A stretch of 61,948 nucleotides of DNA from an uncultured Collinsella sp. (lineage in GTDB: Bacteria; Actinomycetota; Coriobacteriia; Coriobacteriales; Coriobacteriaceae), in NCBI GenBank assembly GCA_900548365.1, contig URKM01000007.1, forward strand, positions 1 to 61,948, in the 5' to 3' direction. Each line of letters begins with the position of its first letter. Position 1 is the first letter of the stretch. Positions 26,080 to 33,452 of this stretch are shown here, one piece after another. Below the pieces are notes generated by a model, which saw only the letters and a list, made by a program, of their open reading frames with translations, searched no databases and was not told the origin of the DNA. The translations under genes were made by a program, and so were the position numbers.

Positions 26080-26802
26080 ATGAAAGAGAACACCGCTTTG
26101 GAGCAGGTTGGCTCCGGCGCGGATCGCCTCGACTCCTTCTTCACCCGTCGTGGGTTCGTGAAGGTCTCGGGCGCATTCGTGGCGAGCATGGTGGCGCTCG
26201 GTCTCCTGCCGGATACCGCTGCTGCGGCTCCTACGAGCTCGAAGGGTAAGGTCGACTACTATGCGACCCCGTCCCACGTGCTCAAGGTCAACCGCGCTCG
26301 CTGCACCGGCTGCCAGCGCTGCGAGATGAGCTGCACGCTCCTCAACGACGGCGTGTCCCAGCCCGCCGCCGCGCGCATCCACGTGCACGACGGCTACCAG
26401 TACGGCAAGGAGCTCGGAAGCGGCGACGGCATCTTCTACTCCTGCGAGTGGAACGTGCGCACCTGCCATATGTGCAAGACCGCGCTGTGCCAGACCGCGT
26501 GCCCGCAGGGCGCCATCGTCACCGATGAGAACGGCGTCCGCCGCGTCGATGCCGACAAGTGCGTCGGTTGCGGCACCTGCGTCGCCGCCTGCCCCTATCA
26601 TATGCCCGTGGTGAACACCGTTACCGGCAAGTCCTCGAAGTGCATCGCGTGCGGCCGCTGCGCCGAGCAGTGCCCCAACGGCGCGATCGAGCTCATCGAG
26701 TGGGAAGACGTGAGCCATTCCTCCGGCCCCACCAAGCAGGAGAACCCCTGGCCGCTCGTTTCCGGGCAGCAGGACTTCGTCGCCGGTGGCAAGATCGCGT
26801 AA
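26080..26802 (+). CDS. Tat-exported four-cluster ferredoxin subunit
   Basis: The 240-residue iron-sulfur protein begins with a twin-arginine signal: TRRGFVKVSG has Arg23-Arg24, and a hydrophobic run ends at AAAA near residue 50. Four cysteine groups follow: 75/78/81/85, 122/129/132/137/141, 161/164/167/171 and 188/191/194/198. This fits four 4Fe-4S clusters, as in the electron-transfer subunits of molybdopterin oxidoreductases. It should pass electrons between the adjacent oxidoreductase (start 15 nt downstream) and the cytochrome. The Tat signal predicts folding with clusters in the cytoplasm and function outside the membrane. The ATG has a GGGAGGG ribosome site. Confidence 0.92.
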   Translation: MKENTALEQVGSGADRLDSFFTRRGFVKVSGAFVASMVALGLLPDTAAAAPTSSKGKVDYYATPSHVLKVNRARCTGCQRCEMSCTLLNDGVSQPAAARIHVHDGYQYGKELGSGDGIFYSCEWNVRTCHMCKTALCQTACPQGAIVTDENGVRRVDADKCVGCGTCVAACPYHMPVVNTVTGKSSKCIACGRCAEQCPNGAIELIEWEDVSHSSGPTKQENPWPLVSGQQDFVAGGKIA

Positions 26803-26817
26803 GGATAGGAGAAGTAA

Positions 26818-29070
26818 ATGGCTGAAACCTCTTACGGTTGGGCTGGCTGGATCGCCCGCGTCAACCTTACGAGCGGTGAGATCACCGAAGAGTCCGACGT
26901 CGAGATGCAGAAGGACTACATCGGCGGCATGGGCTTCGCGAACAAGATCATGTACGACGAGGTCCCCGCTGGCGTCAAGTGGATGGACGAGGAGAACAAG
27001 GCCGTTCTGGCCGTCGGCCCCCTCACGGGTTCCGGCGTGCCGCTGGCCGGCCGCTCCACGTGGTCCACGCTTTCCACGTTCACCAAGGATCACCTGGTCG
27101 TCGACTGCCACTGCGGCGGTCAGCTGGGCGCAACCCTCAAGTACTCCGGTCACGACGGCCTGATCATCGAGGGCAAGGCGGACACCCCGGTCTACATCCT
27201 CATCGAGGATGACAAGGTCTCCATTGAGGACGCTTCCGCCCTGTGGGGCAAGGGTACCCGCGAGACCACCGAGGCCCTGTGCAAGAAGCACGGCCTCGAG
27301 TGCTGCGTCGCGACCATCGGTCCCGCCGGCGAGAACATGCTGCCCTATGCGTGCGTCATGAACAGCCGCTCCCACTCCGCGGGCGCCGGCCTGGGCGCCG
27401 TCCTGGGTTCCAAGAAGTGCAAGGCCGTCGTCGTCAAGGGCACCAAGGCCGTGAACGTCGCCGACCCGCAGATGGTTGCCGATCTGTCCGATTACATGAT
27501 CGCCCAGGTCCTCGGCTCCAACAACAACCACGTCGTTCCCTCCACCCAGCAGTCCTGGGCCGAGTACTACGATAAGGGCTCCCGTTGGACCGCGCGCAAG
27601 GGCCTCTACTGGGCGGCTGCCGAGGGCGGCCCCATCGAGACCGGCGAGCCCAAGCCCTTCGAGCCCAACACCATGGGTTACCGCTGCATGAAGTCCACCA
27701 AGGACCTCGGCCCCGCTGCCGAGAAGTACACCGTCAAGATGGCCGGCTGCCACGGCTGCCCCGTGCGCTGCTATGCGCAGGTCAAGGTCCCCAAGGTCCA
27801 GGAGGCCACCGGTTACGAGTCCTCGGGCAACACCTGCGTTCCCAACTTCCCGTTCTCGGCGTACATGCAGCCGATCATGAACGTGCCGGGCATCCAGGAG
27901 GGTGAGAACAAGACGCTCACCGACCTGTCCGTGTTCTACAACCAGCTCATCTCGGTCACCGTTGACGACCTGGGCCTTTGGTGCAACTACGCCCAGCTCT
28001 ACCGCGACCTCGCCTGGACCTACACCCAGGGCATCCTCGCCGAGCACTGCACCCCCGAGCAGATGGCGGAGTACAACTTCGAGGGCATCATGGCGGGCGA
28101 CCCCACGTCCTTCATCAAGATCTTCCTGGACATCGCCTCCAACGACACCAAGAACAAGCCCATCTCCTGGCTCGGCCACGGCCCCTATGTGTGGACCGAT
28201 GCCGACCACTGGAACCGTCCGGACTGGTTCGACAACAAGACCTCCGCGCTGATCAACTACCGCGGCTGGCCGGTCCACCACTCCATCGAGTGCTTCGCTC
28301 AGGTCGGCGGCCTGTACAACATGCTGTTCAACCGTGACAACATGATTCACTCCGCCGTCAACCTGCAGGGCTGCGGCCTCCCCATCGAGCTCAAGAAGAA
28401 GATGGCTGCCGAGATGTTCGGCGGCGAGGACGCGATGGACCCGGACAAGAACTACACCCCCATCAACGAGCACAAGGTCGAGTTCGCCTGGTGGAGCGTC
28501 ATCACCGACGTCCTGCATGACTCCCTGTGCCTGTGCAACTGGGTGTGGCCCATGGCCATGGCCCCCGCCAAGGAGCGCAGCTACCGCGGCGACCTGGACC
28601 TCGAGGCCCAGTTCTACACCGCGGTCACCGGCCAGAAGGTGACCATCGACGACCTGTACAAGGCCGCCGAGCGCATCATGACCCTCCAGCGCGTCAACAC
28701 CGTTCGCGGCATGACCGACAAGGACGGCAAGATGGGCTGCAACGACATGCGCAACATGCATGACGTCATCACCGAGTGGGTCTTCACCAAGGATCCCGAC
28801 ATCAAGCCCTTCACCCCCGGCACCGACAAGATGGACCGCGAGGACTGGAAGAAGTCGCTCACGATGTTCTACAAGCGCTTCGGCTGGGACGAGGAGCTGG
28901 GCTGCCCCACCAAGCAGTGCCTGTCCGACCTGGGCCTCGAGCAGGAGTCCAAGGACCTCGAGGAGCTCGGCCTGCTGGTCGACGGCGGCGCGTCCTACGA
29001 CGAGCGCACCCGCAAGTACGACGGCCTGCTGAAGAAGTACTGCGGCGACAACCCCGCGCTGAGCGCCTAA
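26818..29070 (+). CDS. aldehyde ferredoxin oxidoreductase family enzyme
   Basis: The 750-residue protein belongs to the tungsten (or molybdenum) bis-pterin AOR family, which usually oxidises aldehydes to acids with ferredoxin. Early family segments are GWIARVNLTSGEI, YIGGMGFANKIMYDEV, GPLTGSGVPLAGRS and IGPAGENMLPYACVMNSRSH. The 4Fe-4S ligands appear as Cys311, Cys314 and Cys318 (GCHGCPVRC), with Cys571 or Cys573 (LCLCN) completing the set. It is about 130 residues longer than classical AOR. It has no signal peptide, yet its neighbours are an exported ferredoxin and a membrane cytochrome, so co-export is possible. Codon use is strongly biased to C-ending codons, suggesting high expression. 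The substrate is unknown. Confidence 0.93.
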   Translation: MAETSYGWAGWIARVNLTSGEITEESDVEMQKDYIGGMGFANKIMYDEVPAGVKWMDEENKAVLAVGPLTGSGVPLAGRSTWSTLSTFTKDHLVVDCHCGGQLGATLKYSGHDGLIIEGKADTPVYILIEDDKVSIEDASALWGKGTRETTEALCKKHGLECCVATIGPAGENMLPYACVMNSRSHSAGAGLGAVLGSKKCKAVVVKGTKAVNVADPQMVADLSDYMIAQVLGSNNNHVVPSTQQSWAEYYDKGSRWTARKGLYWAAAEGGPIETGEPKPFEPNTMGYRCMKSTKDLGPAAEKYTVKMAGCHGCPVRCYAQVKVPKVQEATGYESSGNTCVPNFPFSAYMQPIMNVPGIQEGENKTLTDLSVFYNQLISVTVDDLGLWCNYAQLYRDLAWTYTQGILAEHCTPEQMAEYNFEGIMAGDPTSFIKIFLDIASNDTKNKPISWLGHGPYVWTDADHWNRPDWFDNKTSALINYRGWPVHHSIECFAQVGGLYNMLFNRDNMIHSAVNLQGCGLPIELKKKMAAEMFGGEDAMDPDKNYTPINEHKVEFAWWSVITDVLHDSLCLCNWVWPMAMAPAKERSYRGDLDLEAQFYTAVTGQKVTIDDLYKAAERIMTLQRVNTVRGMTDKDGKMGCNDMRNMHDVITEWVFTKDPDIKPFTPGTDKMDREDWKKSLTMFYKRFGWDEELGCPTKQCLSDLGLEQESKDLEELGLLVDGGASYDERTRKYDGLLKKYCGDNPALSA

Positions 29071-29092
29071 GTGGTCTCGAGAGGAGAAAACA

Positions 29093-29776
29093 ATGGCTGA
29101 CGAGATCAAGGAGAGCACGGAGGCTACCGAGTCTGCCGCTCCCAAGAAGAAGAAGTTCGATTGGAAGGGCAAGCGCCTTCCGATCATCATCGCCGCCGTG
29201 GTCGTCGTGACCGTGATCGGCGTTGCCGGTTGGGCCTGGCATGCGACCCCGGAGTGTTGCGACGCCATCTGCCACAGCACCATGGGCAAGTATTATCAGA
29301 CCTACACCCAGGACACCACCACGCTCGCCTACAAGCATCGCGCCGCGACCAACAACCAGTGCCTCGGCTGCCATGAGGCGACGCTGCCCCAGATGGTGCA
29401 CGAGGTCCAGATCCAGCTGTCCGGCGACTATCCGCAGCCGTTCGACAAGGTCACCTTCTCGAACGATTTCTGCCTGCAGAGCGGTTGCCACCTGGGTGCC
29501 GGCGTGATGCCGGGTGCCACCGAGTCCTCTACGAAGGACTTCAGCTTCGACCCGCACAGCGATTACCATGGTGTGCAGCAGTGCAACTCCTGCCACCTCA
29601 TGCATGACCAACCCGTCTTCACCTGCGCTTCCTGCCACCAGGTCGGCGCTTGGGAAGGCGAGGGCGGCGTGCCCGAGGGCTGGGTCGTTCAGGACCTGGG
29701 CAACGGCAAGACCGGCGCCGTCCCCGAGGGTTGGGCAACCCCCTTCACCTTCGAGGCATCCACGACGCAGAAGTAG
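29093..29776 (+). CDS. membrane-anchored multihaem cytochrome c
   Basis: This 227-residue NapC/NrfH- or c3-like protein has a Lys-rich N-terminus and one membrane anchor (about 29-48). An extracytoplasmic domain follows with up to five haem sites. Cys90-Cys93-His94, Cys164-Cys167-His168 and Cys178-Cys181-His182 are CXXCH. Cys127...Cys132-His133 is CX4CH, and Cys55/Cys56...Cys60-His61 reads as CX4CH or CX3CH. The first site, CHSTM, recalls the Met-ligated first haem of NrfH. It likely moves electrons between the quinone pool and the ferredoxin-oxidoreductase pair. It is third in the operon, 22 nt after the oxidoreductase stop and preceded by GAGGAG. Confidence 0.9.
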   Translation: MADEIKESTEATESAAPKKKKFDWKGKRLPIIIAAVVVVTVIGVAGWAWHATPECCDAICHSTMGKYYQTYTQDTTTLAYKHRAATNNQCLGCHEATLPQMVHEVQIQLSGDYPQPFDKVTFSNDFCLQSGCHLGAGVMPGATESSTKDFSFDPHSDYHGVQQCNSCHLMHDQPVFTCASCHQVGAWEGEGGVPEGWVVQDLGNGKTGAVPEGWATPFTFEASTTQK

Positions 29777-29850
29777 CCTGCCGGTCGCCCGATACCGCAA
29801 GGGTCGCGATCGATGACATCGCGAGACCTTGTATAGATGCGACCATGCAC

Positions 29851-29881
29851 AGGACGGCTCCCCTGGGGGCCGTCCTTTTTC
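29851..29881 (+). terminator. terminator of the oxidoreductase operon
   Basis: AGGACGGC and GCCGTCCT form the stem, the CCCC/GGGG in the loop can extend it, and TTTTT follows. It lies 75 nt past the cytochrome stop. Confidence 0.9.
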
Positions 29882-29924
29882 TGTCTGGAGGTGGCTTGCG
29901 GCAAGCTTTTGGCCCTCTTTCTGA

Positions 29925-30059
29925 TTTGGTGCATCCGGAGGCAGATAAGCTGCGTCAAATTGGATTCGGTGCACCCGAAGGCACTTAAAGCGGGCTGATG
30001 CGGTTATTTATCTGCCTCCATCTGCACGAACTTTATTAAGTGCCTCCAACTGCTCCAAA
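29925..30059. repeat. four-unit palindromic intergenic element A
   Basis: Two direct 24-nt units (29925-29948 and 29965-29988; 19 of 24 identical) end in GGCAGATAA and GGCACTTAA. Two inverted units follow (30008-30030 and 30036-30059) with the same alternating tails. Together they form an imperfect palindrome of about 135 nt with a 19-nt centre. The same design recurs at 43823-43945. It is non-coding. Confidence 0.75.
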
Positions 30060-30250
30060 ACTCGCCCGTCCCCGCCGCCTGCCCGCCCGCTTGCCCGTGC
30101 CGCCCGCCGCGCAGCGCTGCTCGTCCGTCTCCGCTGCCCGCCCGAGGCCTCGCCCGCCCGAGGCCCCGCCCGCCGCTCCGGCATCCCGCCCGCTTGCCCG
30201 GGGCAGCTGCCCGTCCGCCTGCTCGGGACGCCCGCCCGCCTGCGATCACG
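30060..30250. repeat. C-biased GC-rich low-complexity spacer
   Basis: This stretch of about 190 nt is built from drifting CGCCCG, GCTTGCCCG and CCCGCCGC words, with C strongly favoured over G on the plus strand. No start codon or ribosome site supports a gene. Similar sequence fills 36780-36930 and follows element B near 43950. Confidence 0.6.
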
Positions 30251-30337
30251 CTCGCTTCTTCGTGGAAGATTGATGCCGCCTTGTGCCCCGGCCCGCGTCG
30301 CGGGGATAATGGCTGCAGCCAACAAGGAGGGAGCTGC

Positions 30338-30598
30338 ATGATTACCTATGATTTCAAGCCGCGCGGCGTGTGCGCCCGCGCCATCCACGTCGAGCTGTCC
30401 GACGACGGGGCCACGGTGGAGAACGTAGCCTTCGAGGGTGGTTGCAACGGCAATCTCAAGGCGATCGGCAAGCTGGTGAAGGGCATGCCTACCGAGCGCG
30501 TGGTCGAGTTGCTGCAGGGCAATACCTGCGGTCCGCGTTCGACCTCGTGCGCCGATCAGCTCACCATCGCCCTGCGCGCCGCCGTCGAGGAGGCTTAA
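30338..30598 (+). CDS. TSCPD-domain small protein (TIGR03905-like)
   Basis: The 86-residue protein has AIHVELSDDGATVENVAFEGGCNGNL and a C-terminal TSCADQL, the TSCPD signature also found at the end of some B12-type ribonucleotide reductases. Cys11, Cys39, Cys69 and Cys76 could bind a metal. Its function is unknown; stand-alone versions are widespread in anaerobes. ATG 30338 has AAGGAGG at about a 7-nt spacing. The next gene starts 6 nt after its stop, so the two are probably co-transcribed. Confidence 0.85.
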   Translation: MITYDFKPRGVCARAIHVELSDDGATVENVAFEGGCNGNLKAIGKLVKGMPTERVVELLQGNTCGPRSTSCADQLTIALRAAVEEA

Positions 30599-30604
30599 GT
30601 CCCC

Positions 30605-31825
30605 ATGGCATTTTGGGACCGTGATTATAAAGGCATAAGTCGCCGCCGCTTCGCGTTGGGTTCCGCTGCGGCGGGCGCGGCGGCGATGGCGACCGCCGCG
30701 CTCTCCGGTTGCGAATCGAAGAACAAGGCGAAGTCGACTTCGGGTGAGCCCCAGGTCGTCGACGATTCGTCCCAGATCATCGATGCGCTCGAGGAGTACG
30801 AGGGCAAGGATACGGGACTCAACCCCGTTCAATCCTGGAACCTGCCGCTGGGCACTGTCTTGTTTCATTCCGATGGGACCTGGGCCGCGGCGATGATGGC
30901 GCCCGAATCGGCGCAGCATGTGAACACCCTCGGCGTGCTGTCCCTTTCGAACGGCTCCCTCACCACGCTGAAGGAGGACCCGACGCTCGGTCGCACGTAC
31001 AGCTTCTTCGACGTGCGCAGCGCCACGGGCGTGTTCGCGTGGGTGGAGATCGACTACTCCACGCGCATCTGGGTGCTGCTGGCGCAGCCCTTCAACGGCG
31101 GCGCGCTTTCAGGAGATCCCGTCCAGCTGGATACGGGCGACAAGAACTGGGAGCCTCCGCAGTTCACCGCCGCCGGCTCCATGGTGATCTGGCAGAAGAT
31201 GCCGCTTGCATCGGGGGATAAGCGCAGCTCGGATTCGCATTGCTACCGTTGGACGGTCGGGGATGCGCAGGGGACCGAGGTGTGGAAGTCGACCGGCAGG
31301 TTCGCCACGCCGCCGCGCGTCTCGGACGGCATCCTCACCATCGCGCCGCGCGTCCACAACGACGAGGGGACCTACTACGGAATCACCGCGGTCGATCTGG
31401 AGGACGCGAGCAACACGAAGCTCGACCAGCTGGTCCTCCCGGCCTCGGTTCGCCCGTTCGAGGCGGTGTATACGGGCGAGGTGTTCGTGTTCTCCATCGA
31501 GGCGTCGTACGATTCGGCCGGCAGCCTGGGTAAGATGGGCACGTTCGTGGGACGCGAGGGCGGGCCGTATGTGTATTTCAGCCGGGAGCCCGCCGCCCAG
31601 GTGGCGTACAACGGGACGCGCTATTTCATCAAGACGCAGTCCGCGCATTATATGATCGACCCGACGAATCAGATCATCGACTCGATCTCCTCGCCCGATC
31701 GTTCGCTCGGTTTCGGCGACTATCCTGCGAGTGAAGGTTCTACCAGCACGTTTCTTACGTATGCGACCATTCGCGACGCAAAGGGCATCCCCTCGGGCGT
31801 CGTGGCTCGAACGTTCGCCATCTAG
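30605..31825 (+). CDS. Tat-signal lipoprotein, unknown function
   Basis: The 406-residue protein starts with ISRRRFALGSAAAG (Arg13-Arg15), an Ala-rich core and LSGC (33-36), so Cys36 should be lipidated after Tat export. The remaining 370 residues show recurring strand-like segments with Trp and Thr (VLFHSDGTWAAAMMAPES, GVFAWVEIDYSTRIWVLLAQ, MVIWQKMPLASGDKR), suggestive of a beta-propeller. No catalytic motif is recognised. The ribosome site GAGGAGG lies inside the end of the TSCPD gene. It may be a surface-bound cofactor protein, but that is a guess from the Tat route. Confidence 0.8.
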   Translation: MAFWDRDYKGISRRRFALGSAAAGAAAMATAALSGCESKNKAKSTSGEPQVVDDSSQIIDALEEYEGKDTGLNPVQSWNLPLGTVLFHSDGTWAAAMMAPESAQHVNTLGVLSLSNGSLTTLKEDPTLGRTYSFFDVRSATGVFAWVEIDYSTRIWVLLAQPFNGGALSGDPVQLDTGDKNWEPPQFTAAGSMVIWQKMPLASGDKRSSDSHCYRWTVGDAQGTEVWKSTGRFATPPRVSDGILTIAPRVHNDEGTYYGITAVDLEDASNTKLDQLVLPASVRPFEAVYTGEVFVFSIEASYDSAGSLGKMGTFVGREGGPYVYFSREPAAQVAYNGTRYFIKTQSAHYMIDPTNQIIDSISSPDRSLGFGDYPASEGSTSTFLTYATIRDAKGIPSGVVARTFAI

Positions 31826-31839
31826 CGTGGTCGCGTGCC

Positions 31840-32451
31840 CTACGATACCTGCATCTCAAGCGCCTTGTTCGCTTCGGCGACGAGGCGCTCTTGCATTTCG
31901 AGGCCGCAGGGGGCGGGGGCGACCGGATCGGGGTCGCGCGGCCCCAGGTGCTTCTCAAGCCATTGTATGGAGAGCCAGCGTCCGAATTTGCTCGCGCAAT
32001 CGCGGTGCTCGCCGCAGATGCGATAGCCGTGTCGCTGGTGGAACGCGATGGATCCCGTGTTTTCCGAGCAGATGCAGGCCTCGCTCGTCACGATTCCGCT
32101 GGCATGCATGATGCGCTCGAGGCAGTCGAGCAGCACGGCGCCCACGCCCTTTCCCGTACAGGAATCGTCGAGGTAGATCGAGGTTTCAGCCGACCAGCGG
32201 TAGGCGGCGCGGTGGCCGAAGGCCCCGTACGTCGCGAACCCTACGATGCGCCATGCGTCGTTTTCGCCCTCCTGCATCTCGACGACGAGGTATGTTCCGT
32301 GCTCGCGGCCCTGGGCGATGCGCTGCGCGTACTCCTCGACGGAGGGAACGCGGAGCTCGAAGCTCACCGTGGTATCGCGGACATAGGGGGCGTAGACCGC
32401 AAGGACGGCGCCGGCGTCGCCGGTTTCGGCGAGGCGGATGCGGATATGCAC
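31840..32451 (-). CDS. GNAT-family N-acetyltransferase
   Basis: The 203-residue protein resembles phosphinothricin-type acetyltransferases: IRLAETGDAGAVLAVYAPYV at the start, WSAETSIYLDDSCTGKGVGA with the acetyl-CoA loop, and SIAFHQRHGYRICGEHRDC before the last strand. It should transfer acetyl from acetyl-CoA to an amine in the cytoplasm. The start is GTG 32449-32451, with AGGAGG at a 7-nt spacing; an ATG at 32493 lacks a site. About 45 extra residues follow the usual C-terminus. It converges tightly on the Tat lipoprotein gene (14 nt). The substrate is unknown. Confidence 0.88.
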   Translation of the reverse strand: MHIRIRLAETGDAGAVLAVYAPYVRDTTVSFELRVPSVEEYAQRIAQGREHGTYLVVEMQEGENDAWRIVGFATYGAFGHRAAYRWSAETSIYLDDSCTGKGVGAVLLDCLERIMHASGIVTSEACICSENTGSIAFHQRHGYRICGEHRDCASKFGRWLSIQWLEKHLGPRDPDPVAPAPCGLEMQERLVAEANKALEMQVS

Positions 32452-32620
32452 GTTGGGGCCTCCTCGGTGATAGAGAAAAAGGGAGTTGGGCATAATAGAA
32501 CATCAGAGGCGCGGTCGGAAGATCGGACCTCGTGCGAGACGCGCTGCGGATGCGCTGGTGAGCGGGTCGTTGCCGATATCGGTGCTTCCCGATTGCCAAC
32601 GCAGGTGATCGTGCCTCGCA

Positions 32621-32680
32621 CGGAGCACATTGCAACCGCTGGCGTGCTCCGCAGACTAGTTTAGCGCTCGCTGCGCTAAA
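32621..32680. promoter_or_regulatory. two hairpins upstream of the two-component system
   Basis: CGGAGCAC (32621-32628) pairs with GTGCTCCG (32644-32651). TTTAGCGC (32660-32667) pairs perfectly with GCGCTAAA (32673-32680). They lie 40-100 nt before the response regulator gene, whose ribosome site TAGGAGG lies 10-15 nt before the ATG. They may be part of a promoter, attenuator or autoregulatory site. Confidence 0.4.
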
Positions 32681-32720
32681 ATGAGCAAGTTATGTAGTTT
32701 GTAGATTAGGAGGCCTCGAT

Positions 32721-33452
32721 ATGGCTTCGGACGCAAGAAAAATTCTGCTCGTTGAAGACGAGAAGGCTATCCGCGATGCCGTCGCGGCCTACCTCGAGCG
32801 CGAGGGCTACTGGGTCGTCGGCGTGGGCGATGGCCAGTCCGCCGTCGAGGAATTCGAGAAGCACCAGTTCGACCTCATCGTGCTCGACCTCATGCTTCCC
32901 AAACTCTCGGGCGAGCGCGTGTGCCGTGCCATCCGCGACACCTCCGACGTGCCCATCATCATGCTCACCGCTAAGGGCGAGGTCGAGGACCGCATCATCG
33001 GCCTCGAGCTGGGTGCCGACGACTACCTCATCAAGCCCTTCTCCCCGCGCGAGCTCGTCGCCCGCGTGCGCGCACTGTTCCGCCGCACGCATCTGGCGGA
33101 TGAGCCCCAGGTCGAGGTACTCGACTTCGGCGACCTCGTGATCGATATCTCCGGCCACAAGATTTTGGTGGACGGCAAGGAAGTGGACCTGACCGCCTCC
33201 GAGTTCAAGCTGCTCACCACCCTCGCGCGTCATCCGGGTCGCGTGTACAACCGCATGGAGCTGGTCGAGAAGGTGCTCGGCTACGACTTCGAGGGCTATG
33301 AGCGCACGATCGACAGCCACGTGAAGAACCTGCGCGCCAAGCTGGGCGACGATCCCAAGCATCCTAAGTGGCTGTACACCGTGCACGGCGTCGGCTATCG
33401 CTTCGAGGCCCCTGCGAAGCCTGCGGACGCCGCAGAGGGTAGCGCGAAGTAA
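32721..33452 (+). CDS. OmpR/PhoB-family response regulator
   Basis: The 243-residue protein has a receiver domain (7-120): acidic pair in LLVEDE, phospho-acceptor Asp56 in LIVLDLMLP, Thr in MLTAKG and Lys in DYLIKPFSP. A winged-helix domain (about 135-232) has LTASEFKLLTTLARHPGRVY and ERTIDSHVKNLRAKLGDDP. It should be phosphorylated by the kinase encoded immediately downstream, with which it overlaps as TAATG. The stimulus and targets cannot be read from the sequence. Confidence 0.96.
   Translation: MASDARKILLVEDEKAIRDAVAAYLEREGYWVVGVGDGQSAVEEFEKHQFDLIVLDLMLPKLSGERVCRAIRDTSDVPIIMLTAKGEVEDRIIGLELGADDYLIKPFSPRELVARVRALFRRTHLADEPQVEVLDFGDLVIDISGHKILVDGKEVDLTASEFKLLTTLARHPGRVYNRMELVEKVLGYDFEGYERTIDSHVKNLRAKLGDDPKHPKWLYTVHGVGYRFEAPAKPADAAEGSAK

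Noticed and set aside
26017..29289. 1090-residue open frame on the minus strand across the oxidoreductase operon
   Set aside because: It mirrors the C-ending codon bias of the well-supported AOR and ferredoxin genes; the translation is Val/Leu/Gly/Ala/Asp-rich without domains.
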